A stretch of DNA of 64,000 nucleotides from Sclerodactyla briareus (Eukaryota > Echinodermata > Holothuroidea > Dendrochirotida > Sclerodactylidae). The stretch spans positions 62,001 through 126,000 of the forward strand of contig JAODTK010002455.1 in assembly GCA_026419785.1 (NCBI GenBank), given 5' to 3'. Below, in pieces: positions 32,830-45,740 of the stretch (position 1 is the first letter of the stretch; every line of letters begins with the position of its first letter). Under the pieces are notes generated by a model that worked only from the letters and a program-made list of their open reading frames with translations, did no database searches and was not told where the DNA came from. The translations under genes and the position numbers were made by a program.

Positions 32830-33185
32830 GAACAAAACCATCATGCCGACCTTGAACCTACCCACAGCGGGCAAATGTATCTATACTCTGCGGACAAATC
32901 CATGAAACATCCATTAAAACTCTGAGGCAAAAAAGGCGAGAAGTTGCTGGTGATGATGATCAGCAAAACGCGTTGTCGCTTCCGTCTGGATCAGGAATAA
33001 ACGATTCTCAAACCGCCGGTGGAAGATGCAAGCCCCGGTAGAATAGAGAAAGACTCACCAAACAGAAATCAAACAAAAAGATGCAGCTGCAAGACTTTGT
33101 GAAGTTCGCAGCGAAAATCGATGAATCGCTCAGCAACTATGAAAATCACATGACACATACAGAGAAATATCAATAAAAAGGGATT
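32830..33185 (+). other. Coding-like stretch of unknown identity
   Basis: Two open frames separated by a TAG read QRANVSILCGQIHETSIKTL..., ending in GGRCKPR, and then NRERLTKQKSNKKMQLQDFV followed by KFAAKIDESLSNYENHM. The charge pattern looks protein-like, and the second ends at a stop after about 30 residues, where a DEPDC5 C-terminus could lie. The conserved GYNW and DNRL..FW signatures of that C-terminus are absent, so I do not assign it. Confidence 0.25.
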
Positions 33186-35459
33186 CAAACTCAAACATGA
33201 TGACGAAAAAAAAAAAATACAAAAAGAATGTGGAATAAGTAAGGGGAAGGAATAGGTTATACATACTAGGAATCAACAGACACATGCAAGCCCTGAGAAG
33301 AGATATATGAAATAGGATATACCCCTAGGACTAGCACGACCAAGATGTTTGAGCATCTCCCACTGGGGGGTGGTCCGAGTCAGTCTGAGCGTGATGCGCT
33401 TGGAGGGAGGACAGAGATCGAATAATGTACTGATAGTTCAGACAGAGAGAACCGAGAGATGATTACATCAGAGAAAATATGGAAAAAGCTCAAGAAGCGT
33501 GGAAGAAATAGATAAGATTGATATAGCCATACAGCATTGTTGAACATCCTCGCACATCACTTCTGCTCTACATTTAATTAATGAATCTGGACTGAAAGAC
33601 ATTTGATCGAAAGTTGTCCCCCCCCCCCCCCCCTTGCAGTTATGTGATGTAATGATTGAACTCGGTGATTCGGTGGAATTTATTTTTTTATGGCTGGTTA
33701 CATCCTTCTAGACTATACCTATACTTAAACTAAAATTATAATTGCTACTTGCCCTCTATCAGCACAGTGATCCTGTTCACATTTGCTTAAATGATTGGTC
33801 TTGATAGTTATTTGTAACTCGGTAATACTTGTCGTTCAACTCTCTCCATTTATCTCTGACACAAACTTGTGGCCGTTGTTATCAAACATTAAAGTATGAC
33901 TCTCTGCCTTCTCTGTTCTCATATGACATAGTTTCGAGCGGGTAGTTAATTTTTTCTAGGCAGATATTTGGAACATTAATTTAGGATGGTAACTTTCTGT
34001 TGAAGGCTTAGCCGAAGTTTGGGTGTCTAAGTGACAACAACCATGTATTAATGTCAGTCCAGTGCAACATACCGATATCCATAGTCATGATTCAGCAACT
34101 AGGGCACACAGGCAGTCAAACCTTGCCTTGCCATGTTTATAACACATGTACAAACCCACATGCGACCTACAGTCTCTTTTAAACAGAGCTCCATACGACG
34201 AAAAAACTACGAGCCACCGCACACGACCCAGGCAATACCGTCTAACACAAATTCTAGAAATGATGAACCTAACTTTTCCATCTCTGATATCTGCTCACAA
34301 TCTACGCACAAAGGTCATCCATGACTTTGTGCAATGTTATGTCTCATAGTGCCTGGTTAATTGTTGAGGAGATCATGGTTGATCTTAAGTTATCAACACT
34401 GCTACTCTTGATATACATACTATCGTCAGAAAGTGCATTTGACCTGTTACCAGATCTAGATTCTATTGAAAATATTGACAATCACACTGAAAACAAACAT
34501 GCTCTATCAGGACTCTGGTGTACTAATAGGAGTAACAGTTAAAATCAGACTGAAGGTATAAACCAAATGTTCTCATACTTTTGGGTTGTCCTTGACCGAT
34601 CAAATGACAGAACAATTGAGCTCTGATAACATTTGAATTGGTAGTGTAGGGCTCTCGGTTCCATCAATTTGTTTGCTTAGTGCACTTTGAACACTTTGTG
34701 TATCATTTTATGCAAGTGCTACCTTTCCTCTCGATCAATGTTCTAGAAAACGTGCATGCTTATTTCTTTACTTGTTCACATTCAGGCTGCCATTAGAAAT
34801 AATACAGTATGGTACTACTCCAATATGGGTCAGTGAGGTTATTAGAGAAAAGAGCGATCTGATGTAGTTTTTGAAGAGCGTCTAACATAATTGTTGAGTG
34901 AACGAAACAATGTTATGAGTGGATCAGCATGTATATAATCTCTGTACACTCCACTTAGGCAGGGGTCGTTGGCAGCTTGTGGGGCTCAATGACAAATGTG
35001 TTTAGTCGTTTGTTGGGCTAAATCTCTCCGTGCACAGTACATGATGTATTGTTTGTGCTCATGTGTGCTAGCTAAATCTCTGTTTACATGGCCGGTATGT
35101 GTTTGTATGTGGGCCAACTTAATCTCGTGTATGCTAGCAGTGATTGGTTTTTTTTATGAAGTGTCTAAGCATTGACCCCGATGTATTTAGAAGCCATGTC
35201 ATCTAATGGATGAACCGTTCTACTGTAAAAAAAACCAATGTAAATACTGACGTTTGAGTACAGACCATAACATGTCACTGCAACAACGGCATGGAAAATC
35301 AACATATTTTTTGAATACAAGAGTAAATAACATTCATGAGGTGTATATCAGTAATATAAAGGTTGGAACCCTATATTGAACCATTCATCCTGTCCTACCA
35401 CGCTGGAACGTGTGGACAGAAACGAATTTACAGGATAAAAAGTTTCTCTTTCATTTTTG
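33186..35459. other. Intergenic or intronic stretch, nothing recognised
   Basis: A C-homopolymer lies at about 33617-33633. Several short frames at 34130-34540 have no recognisable protein content. Confidence 0.5.
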
Positions 35460-36690
35460 CATTCCGGCAACTTTTTATTCCTTGACTGGAGTCAGGGAAT
35501 CTGTAGTCAGTCATGACCTTGCGTCTAGTGTGTGTATGTGTGTATGTATGTATTGACATCTGACGTGTTCATACCATAACTTGACCCCACTGGATGATAA
35601 GCTCTACTTGGGGTCAGTCACCGGTCTCTAGGATCATTCGAGGTCAAAGTCTGAAAATACTGTGCAGATGGTACGCCTAGAATGGCTTGGTTCAATCAAG
35701 CTGCAAATTTTGGTGTGCAGCTTTCCTTTGGGGAGTTAACGAGCACCCTATTGTTTTTGTGGTAGCAGAGCCAAGGGGTCTTTTTGAAAAAATGGAACTT
35801 TGTGAAAATTGTTATTATTGGCGATTTTATCTTGTGAAAGCATAACTCAACCCACCTGGATGGATGAGCTCATACTTGGTATGTGTGTTCCCCATAACTA
35901 ATACCTGTCCCATTATTAGGGTCAGATCAAAATCAATTCTGAGTGTTCATCATAGGTCAAAGTCTGAAAATATCATGAGGAAAAATGAGCCCCAAGTGGT
36001 TGGTTCGAATCAAGCTGAAAATTTTGGTGGGTACTTCCTTATGGGGAGTACAGCAGCCTTTTGTTTTTAGTGTGCAGACGCAGGGGATTTTTGGGGGCAA
36101 AATGGAAAGTTGATATTTGAGGCAATTTTAGCTTGGAAGAGCCTAACCACCCCGCCTGGAGTGGATAAGGTTTATACTTGGTATGTGGGTTCCCCATACT
36201 GCGTACATGATCCCTATGGTTTTGGGGTCAGGTCAAATCCTCTGATGTCAAGAGAGGTCAAAGTCTGAAAGCCTGTGGAAATGATAAGTCCCTAATGCTT
36301 GTCAATCCAGCTAATTTGTTTGTACGGCTTCTTATGTGAGTGACAAGCACCCATTGTTTTTGTTCTGCAGACCAGGGGTCAGTTAGGGGGAAGAATGGAG
36401 AATTTAAGAAATTGATATTTTGGTATTTTTGGGCTTGTGCATAGCATAACTCAACCTCACCTTGATGGATAAAGCTCAGACTGGTATTGTGGTTTCCCCA
36501 TGATGAATACATGATTCCTAGTGTTTGAGGGTCAGGTCAAAAAAAAGTTTATTCTGAGATCATCAGAGGTCAAATTCTAGAAATCTCATGAAGAGGATGA
36601 GCCCATAATGGCTAGGTCCAATCATGCTTCCAGGAAGGTCATTTTTGGGGGACATTTGAAACCAGAAAGCCAAAAGCTTAGTGATTCCTT
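35460..36690 (+). repeat. R300 repeat array, plus orientation
   Basis: Four units have 'ggatgga.gaagctcatacttggtatgtg' cores near 35598, 35858, 36160 and 36462, about 260-300 bp apart. They share 'ggtcaggtcaaa', 'gaggtcaaagtctgaaaatc', 'ggggagtac.a..cacccta' and 'ttgttttt.gtg'. Confidence 0.85.
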
Positions 36691-36929
36691 ACTCTTTCTG
36701 ACAACCTATATCCAACACAAGGAGCCAAGGGAGATTGTACCATCTCATATGGCAACATAACTTCTGGGAAATCCCATTTCCCCACCCAACCAATAGGATT
36801 CCAATACACCTGATAAGAACGCTTCAACACTAAAGTAAAAAAAATACCACAATTCTCAGGCTGTCTTACACAGGGTACCAACCAGATCAGACCAAGCAAC
36901 TTTTAGGTTACACGGATTTCAGTGACTCT

Positions 36930-37840
36930 CCGGTGGCCTCGGCCCCCTACCGCAACCACTAGGGTTTATTGGCTCATTATGGGTAGACAATACCCAAATA
37001 TGGCTTTATCCTCTATGTCGAGTTATCTTGGCTCAAGGTGAATTTTGCCGAAATCTTGAAGTTTCACCAAATTCCCCTTTCTTATTGAAAATACTGGCTA
37101 CATCAAGTGCTAGGGTTCCGTGTTGTCCCAATTACCAAATTTCACCAGCTTGATCAGACCACCATTCTAGACTACTCATATTTACAGTATTTTGGCCCGT
37201 CTGTTGACCTCAGATGCCATTTGCCTGACCCCACAAAAAATGGGGTTCATGTACTTCATCGGGGCACTCACATACCAAGTGTGACCTCCATCCATTCCAG
37301 GTTGGTCTAGTTACCATGTTTTTCAAACTAATTGGCCAAAATATCAATTTTTCTCCAAATGCTCTGTTTTTTACTCAAAATGACCCTGACCTCAACCAAA
37401 AACAATGGGGTTTCTGTCTCTCCATAAGAAAGTACACACCAATTTCAACCCTATCAGATCAACCATTCTGTACTTATCGTGATAACAAGGTTTTCAGACT
37501 TTAAAATTTGCCCCAAACTATCAACTTTTTACTAATCTATTTTCGCCCAAAATTCACCCCGACATTAACAAACAACGGTTCCTATAACGTTGCCCATAAG
37601 AAATTGATACAAACTAAATTAATCTTGATCGCCCAACCTTCTGTGACTCATCATGTTTACAAGGTTTCACATGTGTTCATGTACTTACCATGGGGAACAT
37701 CCACACACAAACCAAGTAAGGACTTTCATCCATCCAGGTGGGGTTCGAGTTATCGTGTTCCGCTGGGCGCACATACTCACACACATCATCACCCACACTG
37801 TCATATGTGACTGCCTAGATTCCTCTTGACTTCGTCAAGG
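36930..37840 (-). repeat. R300 repeat array, inverted segment
   Basis: Reverse-complement text of the same family: 'cataccaagt...tccatccattccaggt' at about 37270, 'tttcatccatccaggtgggg' at 37725, and the family end 'cttcgtcaaggaatcataa' at about 37830-37850. It lies head-to-head and tail-to-tail with the plus arrays on either side. Confidence 0.8.
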
Positions 37841-38330
37841 AATCATAAATTGTTATTTGGCCAAATTCATGCTTGTGTGAGAGCATAACTCCGACCCCAC
37901 ACTCATGGATGAAGCTCGTACTTGGTATGTGGGGTTCTCCATAATGAATACATACTCCCTGTTTTGGAGTCAGGTCAGGGTCTTTAGGTCATTACAGGTC
38001 CATTCTGAAATCCTGGGAAGAGGAGAAGCTCAAAAGTGATTGTTCCAATCAGCTGAACATTTGGTGTGTTGCTTCTTGGAGTCAAGCAACCTATTGTTTT
38101 CGGATTCGAACCAGGGATATTTCGGGGGAAATGGGAACTTGTTTTATTTTTTATGGCAATTTCATCTTGTGAATACATAACTCGACCCCCCCGTGGATGG
38201 ATGATGTCTCATACTTTGGTACATGGGGTACCCATAAATGAGTACATGATTCCTTTTGTTGTGGGTTCAGGTCAAAGGTAATCTGTATCTGAGGTTAACA
38301 AATTTTCAAGTGAAAGGTCAAGAGGCAGTT
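37841..38330 (+). repeat. R300 repeat array, plus orientation again
   Basis: Two units with cores near 37903 and 38200. The orientation flips relative to 36930-37840. Confidence 0.8.
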
Positions 38331-38484
38331 TACCTTCAAGTCCTGCTTGTCTGCACATAGTTCCATATTTGGTATATGGAGAGAAAAAAAGTTTTGACTA
38401 GCCGTATGAATCATATTTAATTTACCGGAATCTCCTCAAGGTTGACTGTTGGCACAACCTTTCCGCTATGTTGAGAGCGTCAGC

Positions 38485-38620
38485 GCTGGAGGTCGCGACT
38501 CGACTCGAGACCTCATATTCAAGGACTCGGACTCGAAGGTTCAATATCTGTCGACTCGACCCGGGGCTCGGGCTCTGTCCGAGTCCTGGTTCGAGTCGAG
38601 TCGAGCGGAAGTTACCGGCA
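38485..38620 (+). repeat. Degenerate GACTCG-rich minisatellite
   Basis: Many 'gactcgg', 'gactcga' and 'cgagtc' words within about 135 bp. A similar stretch lies at 42970-43075. It is non-coding. Confidence 0.7.
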
Positions 38621-41600
38621 GCGGGTGTTCTCTACAATTCAATTGGGGTCAATTGCGTCTGTCCCCACGAAATTTGCAGTACACTCGATATGTCTTGAAT
38701 CGATATTCGTCAGTCTCATTTTATTCATGCGGCCATAAATAACGAATAATGAGATAGGTTGAATAATGTATGTGAACTAAAAAAATGATTCACAGGGAGG
38801 GGATTAATGGGTTCAATGAGGAAGGAAGCTTCCATAATAAAGGAGATGAATGTGGAAGAGGTAATTTCATTCTCTATTCTTTCAATGCTAGATGACTGCA
38901 TGGCAATCGATATTTGACAATTAATTTCCAATTCAGAATGTCATAATTCATTCAATTTATTTTTATTGGAAGTGCCTGTACGCTCCAAGAAGTCTAGGCC
39001 ACAAGAAAACTCCCATTTGTGTTGCTCTGCAAATTAGTCCCTAATGCCCTCAACATCTCGGCTATCCATGGGCTTCGATCTGGGGGGCCAGGGGGACACG
39101 TTCCCCCCCCCACTTTTCGAAGTGGGGGGGCATATATCAAAATGTCCCCCCCACTTTCTTGATCCTGATGAAGACGAACAGAGACAGGTCCGTCAACACA
39201 AAGTATCCGTCAAGTGGTGTGTGGCTGAACAATATTGAGAAAGGCAGCCTCACAAAGGACCATCAGTGGTTCTTATTCCGGAAACCGCTGTCCAAAATTC
39301 CTCGAGCTGCGCGCGCAGACGACCTCTAACTGTTGCTCTAGTGTCGGAGCGATGCATTTTGAAGGCATATTCTGGCGATTGAGGCTTTTGTCGCCAAGTT
39401 TTCTCCCACTCAGAAACATAAGGGAGATCTTGAAGATTATTCTATTGTTTTGGTTTTTTTTAAAACAAGGTAGATTCACTAATAAAAATGTCAGTGATTT
39501 ATAACACGAAGCGGCTGTAGCATACGAGGCGGTGAGGAGTTCAGATGCTGAGCCCCTGCTCCAACATATTGTGGAAGTTAAAGCAAGTTAGCAGATCGAT
39601 GAAAAACCGCTTGGGCAAAGCATAGGCACAATTCAGGCGCACAAACTTGCCAAAGTGGATAAATGGTCCACATTCACAGATGCCGATTTCTCTTTCGAAA
39701 GCCGATGATGTTGAGCAAAAAATTTGTCAAGTTTTTGGAACGTTGTGATTTATCGATGTCCAAGAAAGATGCGAAAAACTTCGTTCCGTTTCAGTATCAG
39801 GATGGTTGTTTCGCCTGTCCAGACTGTGAGACCACGTGAACGATTCGTATGAAATTCCGTTGCAAAAACTGTTGAGTGACAAGTTGGTAATTATGGGACA
39901 TATTTTACAAATGCTTCGTTAGACACCGCATTTCGAGTCAGCGAAGGCAGACGATGCACTCTGATTTGAACAATATATATCTTGCACTTCAGTTTTCAAC
40001 AAAACAGTCTGTGGCCCATGATTCAGAAACGAGACAGCAAAAACAACTGGGAGCGCGTCAAATATTCCATAAAATTGTAAGCGCTATAAGGATGAAATAT
40101 GTTATGTTAACAAAAAACCCAGGAAAGAAATGTATATTCTAGCAAAGATGAGAAGCAGCAAGTTTTTTAATCATAGACTATAACAGAAAAACCGTGCGAA
40201 CTCAGTACCTTTCGACTTTGTGTAGGGTGTTATACATTCATGAATTGCAACGAAATTCGAACAAATTGGATATTCAATCAAAATTTCCCTCGAAAGAAAA
40301 GGGTACGAGATGAAAACGAAAAATTAGAACCTGGTTCTCAGAAGGGGCGAACCGATATGACTTCCAGGCCTTTCCCTCCAGCTCCAATGAGGTGGCCATG
40401 GAAGGTAGGATCAGGCCAAAACCAAAGAAGAGAAATATGCCCGGTGGTCAGACATTTCAGCACAAAAAATCACATTTCAGAGTATGAATTTGCACCTAAA
40501 GACAAAACTTTTCAAAGGGGGAGGGTAAACCCGACGCCTGAGGACCGCATACTCACAGGGCACTAATAAAGCTAGCCCCGCTAGTAGAAATGTCTTACGT
40601 CACTGCTGCCGACAGGGTGAAACATGAATCTAGACCTCAGTGCAGATTCTAAGTTTCCTTTCTCCTGTAATATGAAAATCAATGGCACTTACTAATGTCG
40701 CAGGGCGAAAATACCTTCAACCCATAAATCAATTGAGGTACGCACCGAATGGGGACCGAAACTAGGTGATAGTTGTTCACAATCATTAATTGTAAATCCA
40801 AACTGCCTTCGCTCGGCTCAGACATACCGAATTGCGTAGTCCTTTGCAGAGCGCAAAGTTATTCTGAGAGGAAAAAAGTTCGGGCAAAAAAACAATAATT
40901 CGGGGACAATCTGGGACAGAAAAAGGCAAAGTGAAAATGTCCAAAATGTCTGCTGGCCAGCCTGAATTTTCAATCGAACGCCCGGCAAAAACATGCAAAT
41001 TTTCTTCGCACGGGGGGGCTGTTTTTCTGTCGTTTGAGCACAAAACTTGTTCTGCTTAAAACAGAACGGTCCCGTACGCGCAGCCTAGGCCACTCTCGCA
41101 CTTTTTTCTCCTTTTCGAAATTTATTATTCTGCAGTCGACTATACGAACGAATGCATGAGGACCAAATTGTCCTTGATGTGCTCAAACAAGCTTGCCACT
41201 GGCAGCACATCGGCTTTGCGTTATCGCCACGGGGGCAATTCTGCTAGCTTAAAGTTGAGGGTCCCAGGAGGTCAAGAGTAAAAACACGTATGTACGGAGG
41301 ACTTCCCAAAAGTTGGGGTCACGACCGCACAAAGACTCCGCCCTTGGCGTGTGGAAATAGTCCTAGCAGATACAACCGTTATTGCTAATTGGCAAACTTT
41401 TTTTCATTCATTTTTGTCAACCCCAAGTTAGTGACATCGTATAAACCTATGCCCAACAGTAGTAATATGTTAAAGTATATCACTGATGCGTACAGAACCA
41501 ACTATGCAAATCAACTAACTAGGGCAAATCAGTCCATAATCCGAGACGTGGGACGGCCGGGTTGCAGAAAAATTTGAGAGTGAAAACACGAACGAAAAAT

Positions 41601-42969
41601 ACGCGAATTCGGAGAAATATGGAAGAAATTTGGGCAAAGTAACATAAAAGTTTTTTAATTATTGGCTTGGTGGCCGAGTTGTTCGCGCGCATCATTACTG
41701 ATATAAGTGTTCACAATAAACTGCAATGAAATCCGCTAACCTTTTTTAGTCTGTGTAAGTTGTTTGGCCCCAGTCTATTGAACTGTGCACGTGTACCGTG
41801 CACCTGGTCATTTGATTATAGTGATTGTCTGGTGTTCACAGTGATAAGCATAATTGGATGATCGGCTAAACTGATTCAATTATTGTCTAACCGAACAATT
41901 ACTTGGAAACTTGGAAATTGTTCAAGTCCACTAATTCCTGGTGCGTGACACCCAGGTGAAGATCTGACCCCACTAGGGCCGAAGTCGAAGGATTACCCAT
42001 TTCATACGCGAGTGTGTCCGAATTTTAAATCGGACAGGCCAAAAAAAATAATGGCGTTTTTCTACCAGGGCATTGTGATCTGCGATTTAGCCTTATGCTC
42101 GAATCATTTTGTTCACGTGACTCGAATATTTCAGAAGCCTTGGGTCAGAACTGCCCCCCCGCCCCTCCCCCAATTTTTTTGACATATGGAAATTTCAGAG
42201 CGAAAATTCGTGGAAAATTTGGAAAGAAAAAAGGCAGTGAAAATGCCTAAATTTCTGCTTACTTTTTCGATAAAATGCCCGGAAACATGCAAAAAATTCC
42301 GCGCGCTTCGCGCGCCTGGTTTTTCGTCGTTGACTGACTTGTAAAATTCGGCCAAATATTTACTGCTCCCTATTTGGAATGGTCTCGGTACCTATGGTGG
42401 GCTTTTCCTTCGCTCCCCCCTGGAACCGTTGGGGCGGACCCTTGATCCCACGCAAACGAGGCCATAGAAGTAGGAAGGTAATAAAAATAACATGTGTGAT
42501 ATTCGGTAATCATCTTGGATGCACAATGACAACTTTTTTTTCTGTCTCTTACTTAAATCACACATGTAGATTGGTTCTGTCGAGTCTGGCAAGTTCTGTT
42601 TTTCCGGCGATCTGGAGGGTATGGCAAGCTAAATTTTTTTCCTCCCCCCTTTTGTACCTTCGCGCCAACCGATGGTGGCGATCTGCTCATAATGGTGCAT
42701 TTTTTTGTGTCGATGTGCCCCCCCCACCCTTTCAAAACGGATCGACGCCCATGCGGCTATCTGAGTGAAATCATTATACTCTGATATATATTCGGCACCT
42801 GTCATGAGGTAGTCCAGCCCAGTCCTCTATTTGGAAGCTCTGTTTATGTCAGTGCATTGTTAATCAGTGGCCGCTGCATTTAAAAACATTACCGGTATAA
42901 AGTAAGCAATACAGCGGGTGTTAAGTTTTGCCTTAAAGTTGTAGAATAGTAAAGATCAAATTTGAATAA
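38621..42969. other. Repeat-rich non-coding region
   Basis: Contains a strong hairpin at 39103-39130, relic-like text at 39170-39600 with no recognised protein, two related A-rich segments (about 40845-41035 and 42180-42330, sharing 'ggaaagaaaaaggca..gtgaaaatg.c' and 'gcccgg.aa.acatgcaaa'), and C/G tracts. No gene is supported. Confidence 0.5.
39103..39130. repeat. Perfect C/G-tract hairpin
   Basis: A C-tract plus ACTT, a TTCG loop, then AAGT plus a G-tract. This is an almost perfect inverted repeat able to form a stable hairpin. Partial copies of the C-tract arm follow at about 39145-39160. Confidence 0.85.
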
Positions 42970-43078
42970 GGACTCGCGGACTCGGAACTCGGACACTGTG
43001 ACTCGGACTAGGAAGCAAGACTCGGATCGGATACCTGATGACTCGATTCAGGATTGAGAGGACCGACCCCGACTGGAA
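42970..43078 (+). repeat. Degenerate GACTCG-rich minisatellite
   Basis: 'gactcgcggactcggaactcggacactgtgactcgg' and related words. It is similar to 38485-38620. Confidence 0.65.
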
Positions 43079-43227
43079 AGTTGGGACATTCCAGAATCAG
43101 ATGCATATACCCTTTATCTGATTGTCAGGGGCTAATGATATCAATGAGAGCTCACTTTGGTCAAGAGTTTTGGCGTTTAGCTCCATGAAGACAACCAAGC
43201 AGCTTTCCTTGGTAACCCTGAACTAAA

Positions 43228-43275
43228 ACGCTCCTTATATCCCCGACAACACTGTAAGTGTTCGGGGATATTATG
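43228..43275. repeat. Short inverted repeat
   Basis: 'atatccccga(c)aacact' is mirrored by 'agtgttcggggatat', separated by a few bases, so a hairpin is possible. It is followed by a CCGCCG-rich patch at about 43297-43320. It could be the end of a dispersed element. Confidence 0.65.
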
Positions 43276-43959
43276 GTTTTGGTTGGCCGTGTGCCCGCCG
43301 TCTCCGCCGGCCGCCGCCGCGTTAACTTTAGCGTTAGCGCTCTTTCAACTTTAAAACTTTATCCCGACGACCAAAACTGGGTAAACTGTCGTATAGAGTA
43401 AAATCTCGATAAGTTCGAAAATGGGGTATATCGTATATTTGCTGTGCTCTATTTTGCAGGTTTTTCGCAAATTTTAAGTTGTGCGATTTACACGAACTGT
43501 GGTGGTATGTGGGTAGTTGTTGGAGCGAAAAACATGGCGACAACTTCAAGTCATCGAGGTAAAGTTTGCATGTCTTGGGCCAGTAGCCTAATGATAGCTA
43601 CTGTATTGTGGAATCTTCAAGTTTGATTGGACTTTCATGAAATTGGGAAAGGCCAACTACCAGTGCCGATGAATTGTCCTAACCCCTAATGTGGCGAGGT
43701 CCTGGAAGGTCATCTGGCATGGGACTAATTTGCATAATAGTTGGCCAAATTACAATTGGGCAAAATTTATAAACTTTGGTGGATTCACACAAATTGGTAG
43801 TAGGACTTTAACAGTCCCAATAAATTTTTCAATTGTGTTGAAATCAATGAAGGTAATTATGTGTGGTTAATTTACATATTCGTTAGCATAATTCGAATAA
43901 TTAATGCAAATTATGTTATTCAAATTTCAGGGATTTTGACGACACTTTGGAATAGGACC
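43276..43959. other. Non-coding stretch
   Basis: AT-rich text with 'taatttgcataa'-type words at 43728-43920, related to 28390-28990. No gene is supported. Confidence 0.4.
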
Positions 43960-45740
43960 TATACCCGTCTGATAAATGTATTCAATACATCAGATCATGA
44001 GTGGTAAATTTGGTGGACTATTTGCTGTTAGTGTCCTGATAGTCAAATGAGAGTTTAATACTTTTTTCGCAATAACATTGGACCAGTCATTGGAAGCAAT
44101 GGGTTAGGAGTGGATGCATCACATGGAGTGTAAAAATTTTCATAAAAACGCCATGTCAGTGAAGGTCCATTAAAGTCACTTAGGGGTCAAAAACTGATTA
44201 TAGTACTTTTTTTCGGCAATAGCAAATGGGGTGTTCCTCAGGAGAATGCACAAATGTCCTAGGAAGTGGATGATCACATGGAGAGTAACATTCTCATAAA
44301 AACTGTCTATCATTCAAGGTCATCGGGGTCACTAGGGGTCAAAAACTGTTTGTGGCTATAAACGGAGAATTGAATTATCGCGAAGGCTGGATGGTTCACC
44401 ATTGCTATATAATGTGACCTGAATGTGTTTAACCTCTGACCTGAATTTGGACTCTGTCGGGTGCCGTGGTTGAAGGTCGGAATATTGAATAAATGTGTTT
44501 ATTAAGGAGTTACGGGCAAAAAAAAACAGAAAGAAAAATGGTATTTTTGGATATGGGTTGAGATTTGTGTGTTGCATGGAGAAGAAAAAATCCCGCTTCG
44601 TCGGACATTACTGGTAGTTACAAGGGGTCAAAGTTCACTTTTATACCTTTTTCGCAATTAAATGGACATGTTCATTGGAAATCAATATGCTTCTAGAGGG
44701 GATGCATCACTGGAGTGTAATATTTTCATAAAAACCGCCATGTCATGAAGGTCATTAAAAGGTCAACTTAGGGCGTCAAAAAATGATTTTAGTACTTTTT
44801 CGGCATAAGCACGCGGGGTTCATCAGAATGACAAAAGGCCTAGGAGTGGATGTATCCATGGGGAGAGTAACAAGTTCGCATAAAAAATGTCATTATCATT
44901 AAGGTCATTGCGGGTCCTTAGGGGGTCAAAAACTGTTTTTTGGCATCAATCGGAGACTTGTTATATGCGAAGCTGGAGGTTAAACATTGTGGGGGGGGGG
45001 ATATAAATTGTTGACCTGCATGTGGGTAACCTCTGACCTGAATTTGACCTCTGTCGGCGGGTCATGTGGTCAAAAGTCGATTCTTGAAAATAAATGTGGT
45101 ATGAGGGAGTACAGACAAAAAAAATAGAAACTAGTTATTTTCTGAGATGTGTGGAGTAGGTGGCTTTTTGGAGGAAACAAATCCGCTTCGATCGACGAAA
45201 ATTACGTTGGTAGTTAAAAGGGGCCCACTTTCAATTTTAACCTTTTTCGCAATAACATTGGACATGTTCATTGGAATGCAATATGATTCTAGGAGTGGGG
45301 ATGATCACAGGAGGTAACAATTTTCATAAAAACCGCCGTGTCATTGAAGGTAATTGAAAGGTCACTTACGGGGTCAAAAACTGATTTTAGTATTTTCCCG
45401 GCAATAGCATGGTGTGTTCATCAGAATGCAAATGCCCTAGAGGGATGTATCAACATGGAGAGTAACATTTTCATTAAAAACGGTCCTATCATAAAGGTCA
45501 TTCGAGGTCATTAGGGGCAAAACCTGTTTTTTGGCAATACGGAGAAACTTGAATATCTGCGAAGGTGGAGGTTCACCATTGTGCTATAATTGTTGACCTT
45601 GCATGTGTGTGTGACCTCGGACCGAAGGTGACCTCTGTCGGGGGGCCATGTGGTTAAGATTGAATCTTGAATAATGGGCTTTTTCAAGGACGCACCTTGT
45701 TCGGGGTTGTAGGGTGCCTCATACAATAAAAAGTGCATTA
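43960..45740 (+). repeat. ~590 bp tandem array, three units
   Basis: Units are marked by 'tttttcgcaataacattggacatgttcattgg' near 44068, 44652 and 45244 (spacing 584 and 592). They share '(c)ataaaaaccgccatgtca(t)tgaaggt', 'gaggtcattaggggtcaaaaactgttttttggc', 'tgacctgaatttgacctctgtcggg' and 'tccgcttcg.tcgac'. Copies differ by many small indels. Non-coding. Confidence 0.85.

Noticed and set aside
33060-33180. Peptide KKMQLQDFVKFAAKIDESLS as the DEPDC5 C-terminus
   Set aside because: Only the DF..F spacing is similar. The conserved DNRL and FW residues are absent.
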